Made by a program: the position numbers and the translations under genes. A stretch of DNA of 14,074 bases from DATKQY01 sp035532475 (GTDB lineage: Bacteria; Actinomycetota; Acidimicrobiia; Acidimicrobiales; Bog-793). The DNA is taken from contig DATKQY010000049.1 of NCBI GenBank assembly GCA_035532475.1, positions 1-14,074 on the forward strand. The letters are read 5' to 3'. Each line of letters opens with the position of its first letter. Position 1 is the stretch's first letter. The notes under the pieces are model-generated. The model ran no database searches. It saw only the letters and a list, made by a program, of their open reading frames with translations, and was not told the origin of the DNA. Positions 5,304 through 11,741 of this stretch are shown piece by piece.

Positions 5304-7313
5304 GTGTCGCAGGTTCTGAAGCCCCGCCTCCCCCGCTACGGCCGAGGTTCCATCGTGGCCACGGCCAGCTTGGTCCTGGCGACGTCGCTCCCGGTGGTAG
5401 CCGAGCTCGCGGTCGCGCCCCCTGCGGCTGCTGCGGTCACCTCCATCGGCCGAGCGGCGTGTCACAGCTGTGACGGGCGTTCCGCGCGTTTCCTCGGCGA
5501 CGCCTCCGCCCTCCCAACCCCCACCGCCGTCGGTGTCTACATCGACCACGGCGACTACGCGACCGGCTCGCCGTCGGTCGAGCTCGACCTCGTCTGGCCA
5601 GCTGGTGCGACCTCCGCGCTGGTCTCGAACGACGCCACCTTTGACGCTGCGGGCGCGACCCAGACCATCCCGGTCACCGCCACGGTGCCGTGGACGCTCC
5701 CGCAGGCCCCGCTCGGCGGACCGCCAACGGCCGGCGGGCTGCCGACGGCCGGCGGGCTGCCGACGGCCGGCGGACCACCAACGGCCGGTGGGCTGCCGAC
5801 GAGCAGCGGGCTGCCGACGAGCGTCTACGTCGAGTTTCTCGGCGCGGGGATCAGCCCCGTCATCGTGAGCGGGCGCATCGTCTTGGACGAGACGGTTCCG
5901 ACGATCTCGGACGCGGAGGTGTTGCAGGTCGCCCACGTGCCGAGGAGGCCGGTCAAGTTCCGCTATCGCGTCCGGGTCGTCGCGGCCGACACGGTCTCGG
6001 GCATCGCTGCCGTCGAGACCTCTCCGAAGCCCTACGGCGGCGTCGTCACCACGGTGAGCCCGGCTCAGCGCCGGGGCTTCGTGCAGCTCCACAGCGTCAT
6101 CGCGCCGATCAGCTCGGTGCCCCCCCGTTTCGCGAGGGTGCAGAGCGTCGCCGGCGTCTGGTCGCCCTGGGTGCCGACCACCCCGCAGCTCTCCGCGGTC
6201 CGTCACCCCCACGGAGGGACCTTCGCCGTCGGACCCGCTCGAGTCCCGTTCCAGATGCGAGGTTTCGACTATCAACCCGTGACGAGCTACCGGGTTGGCG
6301 GCAGGGTGCAGTACCGCAACGACACCTTCGCTCCGCGCTTCTACAACCGCGTCCAGGTCGCGCGAACGCTAAAGCAGATGGAAGCGTTGCGCTACAACTC
6401 GGTCAGGGTCTTCATCGACCAGAACTCGGTCGGCAACCCCAAGGGGCCTGGCCTCGACCCCGCGTACGTCAGCAATCTCGCTGGTTACATCAGGCTCGCG
6501 CAGCAGGACGGCATCCGGGTCCTGCTGGTGACAGGACAGCTCCCGGGCGCCGGGGGCTACTCGCCGAGGATCGATCCTCGCTTCGGCATCTGGAACAGCT
6601 ACTTCCTCGATCCCGCGGACGTTCAGGCGATGCGCAGGTACGTCAGCACGCTGATCACTGATCTGCAGTCGGGCGGCGCACCACTGTCGGACGTGCTGTG
6701 GGAGCTCGTGGGCGAGCAGGACTGGAAGAACACCTCGGCTCCGCTGAGCTGGAAATCCGGTTCGGTGAGAACCGCCGACGGAAGGACGTACAGCATGGCG
6801 GTTCCGGCGTCTCGGATCGCCATGGAGAACGACAACCTCCTCTACTGGACGAACACCTTGAGCGCCGAGATCCATCGGATGCTCCCGGGCAGCCTCGTCG
6901 GTCTCGGCTTCTATGCCCCGTCGATCAATCTCAAGCGCCCCGGCTGGACCGTCCGTCCCCAGGTCGTGTTCGCCGGGGCGGCGCGAAACGACTTCGTGGA
7001 CGTGCACGCCTACTCCAATCTCGGTTCCCTGACGGAGCAGATCGACAGCTTCGATGCGGGCACGACCGACAAGGCGGTGATCATGGCCGAGTTCGGCGCG
7101 GCGAGATCGTCGTTCTCCACCCCCGGCACCGCCGCACAGGGGGTCGTGCAGTGGCAGGAGCTGACCTGTCGTCTCGGCGGTCTTTCGCTCTCGGGATGGT
7201 TGCTCTGGACGTGGAACTCGAGCGCCCAGCGTGAGTACTGGACCGCCCTGGACGGCGGTGGCCAGATCGAGCGTGCGCTGGCGCCACGCGCTCGGCCGAA
7301 TCCCTGCAAGTAG
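5304..7313 (+). CDS. Secreted glycoside-hydrolase-like protein (GH5-type TIM barrel)
   Basis: 669 residues. An N-terminal signal peptide (RYGRGSIVATASLVLATSLP, 11-30, with an Ala-rich cleavage zone near 40-45) indicates export. Residues ~75-200 look like a beta-sandwich (VELDLVWPAG, VTATVPWTLP, VYVEFLGAG, IVLDETVPT) whose loop carries an 18-bp-encoded repeat (138-173). A second beta-rich part follows to ~305, then a cellulase-like barrel: QMRGFDYQP (317-325), LRYNSVRVFID (362-372), IRVLLVTGQLP (404-414), DVLWELVGEQDW (463-474), DFVDVHAYSN (563-572), AVIMAEFGAA (591-600) and GWLLWTWN (631-638). Glu471 and Glu596 fall at the acid/base and nucleophile positions of GH5-like enzymes. The residue before the acid/base is Gly470 rather than the usual Asn, so catalysis and exact family are uncertain. 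GTG 5304 has GGAGAG 8 nt upstream. A beta-glycan substrate is inferred from the fold only. Confidence 0.75.
   Translation: MSQVLKPRLPRYGRGSIVATASLVLATSLPVVAELAVAPPAAAAVTSIGRAACHSCDGRSARFLGDASALPTPTAVGVYIDHGDYATGSPSVELDLVWPAGATSALVSNDATFDAAGATQTIPVTATVPWTLPQAPLGGPPTAGGLPTAGGLPTAGGPPTAGGLPTSSGLPTSVYVEFLGAGISPVIVSGRIVLDETVPTISDAEVLQVAHVPRRPVKFRYRVRVVAADTVSGIAAVETSPKPYGGVVTTVSPAQRRGFVQLHSVIAPISSVPPRFARVQSVAGVWSPWVPTTPQLSAVRHPHGGTFAVGPARVPFQMRGFDYQPVTSYRVGGRVQYRNDTFAPRFYNRVQVARTLKQMEALRYNSVRVFIDQNSVGNPKGPGLDPAYVSNLAGYIRLAQQDGIRVLLVTGQLPGAGGYSPRIDPRFGIWNSYFLDPADVQAMRRYVSTLITDLQSGGAPLSDVLWELVGEQDWKNTSAPLSWKSGSVRTADGRTYSMAVPASRIAMENDNLLYWTNTLSAEIHRMLPGSLVGLGFYAPSINLKRPGWTVRPQVVFAGAARNDFVDVHAYSNLGSLTEQIDSFDAGTTDKAVIMAEFGAARSSFSTPGTAAQGVVQWQELTCRLGGLSLSGWLLWTWNSSAQREYWTALDGGGQIERALAPRARPNPCK
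5715..5822 (+). repeat. 18-bp coding tandem repeat, six units
   Basis: Six in-frame 18-bp units encode GG(P/L)PTA-type hexapeptides, starting at 5715, 5733, 5751, 5769, 5787 and 5805. Units 2 and 3 are identical; units 1 and 4 encode GGPPTA; the last two end in Ser instead of Ala. The array sits in a loop between two beta-strands of the secreted protein, so its length could vary without disturbing the fold. Confidence 0.9.
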
Positions 7314-7330
7314 CGGTGGGATCCGCTCGG

Positions 7331-7664
7331 ATGATCTGGCGGGGCGAGGTCTACCACCTCGACCTCGGTCGTCCGCTCGGGCGTGAGCCGGCGTTCCTTC
7401 GTCCGGCGGTGGTGGCGTCGAGCGAGGTCTTGAACAACGGGCCGGGTGAGCGTCGTGGTCGTGCCCGTCACCTCCACCGGCTACGGGTTGGGCAGCCACA
7501 TCGAGATCGCGGTGGGCCGCGGCGGGCTGGAGCATCCGTAGTACTCGAGGTGTGACGAGACCCGGGTCGTGCCCACCGAGCGGATCGGCGTGAGGCGAGG
7601 TGATGTGGCTCCGGAGGAGCTGGGTTCGATCGACCGGGCGCTGCGGTTCATTCTCGATCTCTGA
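7331..7664 (+). pseudogene. mazF: mazF/pemK-type toxin pseudogene (one frameshift, one stop)
   Basis: MazF toxins are single-strand-specific mRNA endonucleases of about 110 residues. Frame 7331-7444 reads MIWRGEVYHLDLG, then EPAFLRPAVVASSEVLN, the classic N-terminus. After NNGP the reading continues only one base later: from 7446 the frame gives VSVVVVPVTSTGYGLGS, then HIEIAVGRGGL, and then an in-frame TAG at 7539-7541 where the family has a Ser. It resumes YSRCDETRVVPTERIG, then LGSIDRALRFILDL, and TGA at 7662-7664. The joined length (~110) equals an intact toxin. With both lesions only a fragment of about one third could be made. No mazE-like antitoxin precedes it; the secreted hydrolase gene ends 17 bp upstream. 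This is most likely a relic of a toxin-antitoxin pair. Confidence 0.88.
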
Positions 7665-7968
7665 CTGCACCTGGCACGCGAGTCCGGTCGGGCGATCCCG
7701 GGACTGCTCGAGGCTGACAGCTCACGGCACCCGATAGGTACCGAGATGGTGGCGCTCTCCGGCCGCGCAGCAGTTGCGCTGAGGGACATTCTGCGCGGGC
7801 ACGGCGAGCTCGTCGTCGGAGCTGACGGCCGCATCCCGGCCGGCCAGCTCCGTCGGTCAGGGCCAGGCCGGTTGGACCTCCTCTGTTCGACAGCGCCGGG
7901 ACGGTCCCGTTCAGCCGCCGAGCGAGTCACTTCCATGTGACTCCAGTACATTCCTCGACATTGCCGAG
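7665..7968. other. Intergenic region between mazF relic and GT-C gene
   Basis: No recognised gene. An open frame at 7746-7940 (64 codons) begins with protein-like text (AAVALRDILRGHGELVVGADG) but soon turns Arg/Ser-rich, has no ribosome binding site and matches nothing I know. It may be decayed coding DNA like the mazF remnant next to it. The last 45 bp hold the dyad and promoter of the following gene. Confidence 0.4.
7924..7952 (+). promoter_or_regulatory. 20-bp dyad operator overlapping a probable promoter
   Basis: Perfect 7-bp arms GAGTCAC (7924-7930) and GTGACTC (7937-7943) flank a 6-bp spacer. TACATT (7947-7952) fits the TANNNT -10 consensus, and its -35 position at 17-bp spacing (7924-7929) falls inside the left arm. 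A dimeric regulator bound here would block RNA polymerase. Transcription would start near 7959, giving a leader of only about 10 nt before ATG 7969. Confidence 0.5.
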
Positions 7969-9789
7969 ATGAGCACCTCCCCGCACGCGGTGGGTCCGTC
8001 GGCGGTAGTGGTGCCGTCAGCCCGCGGCGGGTACGTCGAGGACCGGGCCGGGCGTCCGCTGCTCCGTCGGCTGCATGGCTTGCTGCCCACGCTCGGGCCC
8101 GTCGCGGCCGGGCTCCTCGCGACCGGGCTCGTCCTCTACAACCTTTCCAAGCCGGGCGGGCTGCACGACGTCGTCCAGTACGACGACGGCGTCTACTTCG
8201 GTGCCGCGGTCCGCCTGATCGAGGGCAAGCTGGCCTACCGAGACTTCGTCTTCGTCCAACCTCCGGGGATCGCGGTGCTCGCCGCGCCGGTGGCCTTCCT
8301 CACCCACGCCGCGGGCACCCAGGTCGGGCTCGCCTGGGCGAGGGTGCTCACCGCCGGTGTGACCGGGCTCGACGCGTGGCTGGTGGGTCGTCTCCTCCGC
8401 CACAAGGGCGCCGCGACCGCGACGCTCGGTGCCCTTGTGCTCGCGGTGTTCCCGGCGGCGTTCTTCGCGGACCGCACGCTCATGCTCGAGCCGTACATGG
8501 TGGGCCTGTGCCTCCTCGGGCTGAACATCTGCTTCGTCCGGGGCGAGCTCGGCGGTGGGCGCCGGCTCGTCCTCGGCGGGGTGCTGTTCGGCATGGCGGG
8601 CGCCACGAAGACGTGGGCGATCGTGGTCGTCGCGGCGCTCGCGCTTGCCTTGGTCGGCCGCGCCCGGGGTTCGGAGGCCGCACCGGGGGCCTTCGGACTC
8701 CGCGGCCGCGTGGTGCCGCTCGCCGCCGGGACGGTGCTCGGCTTCGCGCTCGTCTGCCTGCCGTTCTTTGTCGCGGCCCCGGGCGCGTTCTACCACGACG
8801 TCGTCGTCTCCCAGCTCGGCCGCCACGGCGCTGCACCGAGCCCGACCTGGCAGCGCCTCGCGGTGATCGTCGGGCTCCAGGGGGTCAGTGGCGTGGGCGC
8901 CTCCGAGGCCCTCACGTTCGAGATCGTGGTCGGCCTTGTGCTCGTGCTGGTCCTGTTCAGCCTCGTGCCGACCCTCGCCGGGCGGGGCAGCCGATTCGAG
9001 CGGTTCGCGCTGCTCGCGACGGCGGGCAGCGTCGCCGCGCTGCTCGTGCCGACGGAGTTCTTCTACCACTACGCCTACTTCGCCATCCCGTTCCTCGCGC
9101 TCGCGCTCGGATGCGCCCTCGACCGGGCCGGCCGGCTCGCGAGAGGCGTGCTCGGCCGTGGCGGCGGCCCGTGGCGGAGCGCGATCGGGCGGACCGTTGC
9201 CGTGGCGCTCGGCTTCGCGCTCGTTGCGGGGTTGGTCTGGCTCGCCCCCAACGAAGCCCGCTACGGCGCGGCGTCGATCGCGCCGTCGGGCGATCCGGCT
9301 CTCGCGATCGACCTCGCGGTGCCGGCGCGTGCCTGCATCCTGTCGGACGCCGCGATCCTCCTTGTCGAGGCGAACCGATTGACGGGCGCTCAGCACCACT
9401 GCCCGCAGCTGCTCGACGCGACGGCACTGTGGCTCGCGGTCGCGCCGAACGAGTCGCCCACGTCGTGCGCTCCGGTCCCGGCGACGCTCGTCGCCGACTG
9501 GCGGAGCTGGTTCGCCGAGGCGGACTTCTTCGTCGAGTCGAGCAGCGGGGGCCGCCGGGTCCCGTGGACGGTCGGCCTGCGGCGCTGGTTCGCCGCCCAC
9601 TACCGCCAGATTCCCGATCCGGGCGTCGGCGTCTTCGTCCGGCTCGACACGCCCTACGCCGCGTCGGCGCTCGACCCCTCGCGCTGGACCCCCGCTCGTC
9701 TCGCGGCCGAGGGCCTCCCGCTGCCGCTAAAGCAGAGCGGCCCGTCCCGGGTCACACCCCCGAAGCCCTGCCTGCTCGCGCGCACCTGA
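7969..9789 (+). CDS. GT-C-fold membrane glycosyltransferase-like protein (GT39/ArnT-like)
   Basis: 606 residues. GT-C enzymes move sugars from polyprenyl-phosphate donors on the outer face of the membrane. The protein has about ten hydrophobic segments (roughly 40-60, 99-115, 120-140, 150-166, 176-190, 200-228, 248-270, 316-336, 345-361, 368-382, 408-426), then a soluble C-terminal domain at ~430-606. The first extracytoplasmic loop carries YDDGVYFGAA (71-80), the acidic motif expected of the catalytic base, followed by YRDFVFVQPPG (90-100). LMLEPYMV (171-178) supplies the second acidic position (Glu174) seen in GT39-like enzymes. In the tail, ARACILSDAAILLVEANRL resembles the nucleotide-fold-like tail of related actinobacterial proteins. 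ATG 7969 has no good Shine-Dalgarno. The next gene, 58 bp downstream, is also GT-C-like. Acceptor and donor are unknown. Confidence 0.82.
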   Translation: MSTSPHAVGPSAVVVPSARGGYVEDRAGRPLLRRLHGLLPTLGPVAAGLLATGLVLYNLSKPGGLHDVVQYDDGVYFGAAVRLIEGKLAYRDFVFVQPPGIAVLAAPVAFLTHAAGTQVGLAWARVLTAGVTGLDAWLVGRLLRHKGAATATLGALVLAVFPAAFFADRTLMLEPYMVGLCLLGLNICFVRGELGGGRRLVLGGVLFGMAGATKTWAIVVVAALALALVGRARGSEAAPGAFGLRGRVVPLAAGTVLGFALVCLPFFVAAPGAFYHDVVVSQLGRHGAAPSPTWQRLAVIVGLQGVSGVGASEALTFEIVVGLVLVLVLFSLVPTLAGRGSRFERFALLATAGSVAALLVPTEFFYHYAYFAIPFLALALGCALDRAGRLARGVLGRGGGPWRSAIGRTVAVALGFALVAGLVWLAPNEARYGAASIAPSGDPALAIDLAVPARACILSDAAILLVEANRLTGAQHHCPQLLDATALWLAVAPNESPTSCAPVPATLVADWRSWFAEADFFVESSSGGRRVPWTVGLRRWFAAHYRQIPDPGVGVFVRLDTPYAASALDPSRWTPARLAAEGLPLPLKQSGPSRVTPPKPCLLART

Positions 9790-9833
9790 GCAGGCTGCCG
9801 AGCGGACCGGTCGCGCCGGGGCGTGACGCTGGC

Positions 9834-9839
9834 TACCGT
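9834..9839 (+). promoter_or_regulatory. Candidate -10 box (TACCGT) before the second GT-C-like gene
   Basis: TACCGT fits TANNNT and ends 8 nt before GTG 9848 (11 nt before ATG 9851), close to leaderless spacing. No Shine-Dalgarno is present in the 58-bp gap. The gene may thus have its own promoter rather than depend on readthrough. Confidence 0.33.
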
Positions 9840-9847
9840 TTCCGGTT

Positions 9848-11494
9848 GTGATGGAGTCGGGGTCGGGGGAGGCGGGGGGGGCCGAGCGGTCGAGCACGTT
9901 CGGCGACACCGATGGGGCGACGCTGCGACGCCACGTGTCGCCTCTCGGGTGCGCCGTCGTCGTCGCGCTGTTCGCGCTGCTCCTCGCGATCCTTTGGAGC
10001 GCGTCGGTCCACGCGGTGCCGGGCAACTCGGACGGGGCCACGGTCATCCTCGAGGGAAAGTCGATCAGCGCGGGCAACCTGAGCCTCCACGGCTGGCGGC
10101 TCTCGCTCGACTCCTTCTGGGGCATCGACGCGCCCCTGTATGCGCTGGCCGTGCTCATCGTCGGCGTGCGCCCCGTGCTGTTGAACCTCGTCCCGGCCGT
10201 TCTCGCCGCGCTCGTGGTCGTCGTCGGCATCCTGACGGCGCGCGAGGACCGTCGGGGAGCGGGGAAGATCGCGGGGGCGGTCACCGTCTTCGCGCTGCTC
10301 GGCCTGCCGTCGCACGCCATGTCCGTGTTCTTCCTCCAGGGCCCGCTCCACGTGGGGACGGCCCTTTGGTGCCTGCTCGCCTTCGCGTGCCTGCGCCGGG
10401 GTCGGTTCGGCCGGGCGTGGATCGGCGCGGTGGTGCTCCTCGCGGCCGGCTGCCTGGGCGACGCCCAGACCCTCGTCCTCGGCGTGATCCCGGTCCTGCT
10501 GACCGGCGTGGCTGGGATGCTTCGTCGGCGAGCGTGGCGTGCCGGGATCGCCGAAGTCAGCGCGGCCGGTGCTGCAGTGGCGCTGGCGCTGGTCGTCAGG
10601 GGGCTCGCACTCGCCGTCGGCACGTTCAGCGCTCACGGCACGAACGTGATCGCCTCTCCACACCAACGTGTCGCCAACCTGAGCCTTGGGTCGAGCTACT
10701 TCGCGAAGCTGCTCGGCGTCGGCAGCGTCGGCTTCGGCAGCGGGGGGGTGCCGAGTCTCCTCGCGCTCGCCCACGTCGTCGGCCTGCTCGCCGTCCTCGG
10801 CGGCGTCGTCTTCGGGCTCGTCCAGCTCGCCCGCGGGACGGTCGCGCCGCGGACGACGGCGGCGGGGGAGTCGTGGCGCCTCGACGACCTGCTGGTGCTG
10901 GCCTTCCTCGGCGACGTCGCGCTCTTCGTGTTCCTGACACCGGCCGCGAACCCGAGCTACGCCCGCTACCTCACCGACGGGGTCATCTTCGGCTCGATCC
11001 TGGCGGGACGCGCCATGGCCCGCCTGGCCGACGCGGTGCCGTGGCGCTCGTTGGCGCGGGTCTCCGCCGGGGCGGGTATCGGCACCGTGGCGGCCTTCGC
11101 CACCTCGTTCGGCGTCAACCTCGGCCAGCCACTCCCACATCAGCCCGCGAGCCAGCTCATCCAGTTCCTCACCGCCCACGGCCTCGACGACGGCATCGGG
11201 GACTACTGGAGCGCTTCGATCGTGACGGTCGAGTCCGGCGACCAGGTGAGGGTGCGGCCGGCCGTCTCGACGCCGTCGGGTCGGCTCGAGAGCTATCAGA
11301 AGAACTCGCGCGTCGGCTGGTACGAGGACGCGCCGTTCACCTTCCTCGTCTACAACGCCGCGCTGCCGTTCGGCAACGTCGACACGCAAACGGCGCGGGC
11401 GAGCTTCGGCCCACTGTCGCACACCTACTTCGTCGACGGCTACTTCGTCCTCGTGTGGTCGCATCCCATCACGGTGCCGCTCGCCGCCCCGTGA
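9848..11494 (+). CDS. GT-C-like polytopic membrane protein
   Basis: 548 residues starting GTG-ATG (9848/9851; either codon could be used). After a Gly/Ser-rich tail of about 30 residues there are about nine to ten hydrophobic segments (roughly 33-52, 98-130, 140-163, 168-182, 190-220, 238-258, 300-327, 348-364, 405-421). The loop after the first helix contains GNSDGATVILEG (59-70), with Asp62 in the place of the catalytic acid of GT-C proteins, followed by WGIDAPLYALA (91-101), typical of actinobacterial members. LGDAQTL (203-209) and NPSYARYLTDG (368-378) are further loops. The C-terminal extracytoplasmic part has DGIGDYWSA (448-456), a motif shared with related unassigned membrane proteins. 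Its acidic motif is weaker than in the upstream gene, so enzyme activity is less sure. Adjacency and same strand suggest joint work on one glycan. Confidence 0.75.
   Translation: MMESGSGEAGGAERSSTFGDTDGATLRRHVSPLGCAVVVALFALLLAILWSASVHAVPGNSDGATVILEGKSISAGNLSLHGWRLSLDSFWGIDAPLYALAVLIVGVRPVLLNLVPAVLAALVVVVGILTAREDRRGAGKIAGAVTVFALLGLPSHAMSVFFLQGPLHVGTALWCLLAFACLRRGRFGRAWIGAVVLLAAGCLGDAQTLVLGVIPVLLTGVAGMLRRRAWRAGIAEVSAAGAAVALALVVRGLALAVGTFSAHGTNVIASPHQRVANLSLGSSYFAKLLGVGSVGFGSGGVPSLLALAHVVGLLAVLGGVVFGLVQLARGTVAPRTTAAGESWRLDDLLVLAFLGDVALFVFLTPAANPSYARYLTDGVIFGSILAGRAMARLADAVPWRSLARVSAGAGIGTVAAFATSFGVNLGQPLPHQPASQLIQFLTAHGLDDGIGDYWSASIVTVESGDQVRVRPAVSTPSGRLESYQKNSRVGWYEDAPFTFLVYNAALPFGNVDTQTARASFGPLSHTYFVDGYFVLVWSHPITVPLAAP
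9859..9881 (+). repeat. G-runs at the start of the GT-C-like gene (possible G-quadruplex, G8 tract)
   Basis: Runs of four (9859-9862), five (9865-9869) and eight (9874-9881) G lie 8-31 bp after ATG 9851 on the coding strand. They encode Gly/Ser/Glu/Ala residues. The pattern satisfies the usual G-quadruplex rule if the G8 tract is split, and a G8 tract is a possible slippage site. Confidence 0.55.
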
Positions 11495-11594
11495 GCCGCC
11501 GCGGCGCGCTCGTACGCGTGTGCCGCCGATGTGCTGGCGCCGCCGCTCATCCGTGGGCTGGCCGCCGGAGACTCCTCAATCCTCGGACCGGCTG

Positions 11595-11690
11595 ACAATC
11601 GTCCGGCACCACGCTGAACTGCTCGTTCGTCGGCAACACCGCCTTTTCGGAAGGGGGGTGCCATGCGGAGACCTTCCCGACACGCTTTCC
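11595..11690 (+). ncRNA. Candidate SAM-I/IV-type riboswitch in the phosphatase leader
   Basis: The leader contains, in order, GCTGAACTGC (11613-11622), GGCAAC (11632-11637), a G6 run ending in GGTGCC (11653-11662) and GGAGACC (11667-11673). GGCAAC paired with GGTGCC through a bulged helix is the core of SAM-I, SAM-IV and the actinobacterial SAM-I/IV variants; the arm geometry here looks like the variant type. GGAAGG (11649-11654) can instead pair with CCTTCC (11672-11677), which would break that helix, so an alternative fold exists. P1 pairing is not clear by eye and bounds are approximate. The downstream gene is a phosphatase, not a methionine-pathway gene, which lowers confidence. Confidence 0.42.
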
Positions 11691-11741
11691 TATACCTATG
11701 GTCTCCTCCCTCTCTACGGTCCGCGCACCAGGCAACGAAAG

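Noticed and set aside
5274..6275. 333-codon minus-strand frame with repeats opposite the hydrolase gene
   Set aside because: Its repeated RRQPAGRR text is just the antisense reading of the 18-bp array; no start signal or domain.
7746..7940. 64-codon ORF as a partner antitoxin for mazF
   Set aside because: It lies downstream rather than upstream, has no AbrB/MazE- or RHH-type motif and turns into low-complexity Arg/Ser text.
8017..9600. 527-codon open frame on the minus strand opposite the first GT-C gene
   Set aside because: Arg/Glu/Asp/His-rich text without domains; it is the antisense shadow produced by the strong third-position GC of the plus-strand gene, which has clear membrane segments and motifs.
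9833..11464. 543-codon open frame on the minus strand opposite the second GT-C-like gene
   Set aside because: Same antisense-shadow composition; no recognisable protein motif.
9823..11595. 590-codon plus-strand frame overlapping the second GT-C-like gene
   Set aside because: Arg/Pro/Gly/Ala-rich out-of-frame reading of the membrane protein gene; no hydrophobic helices.
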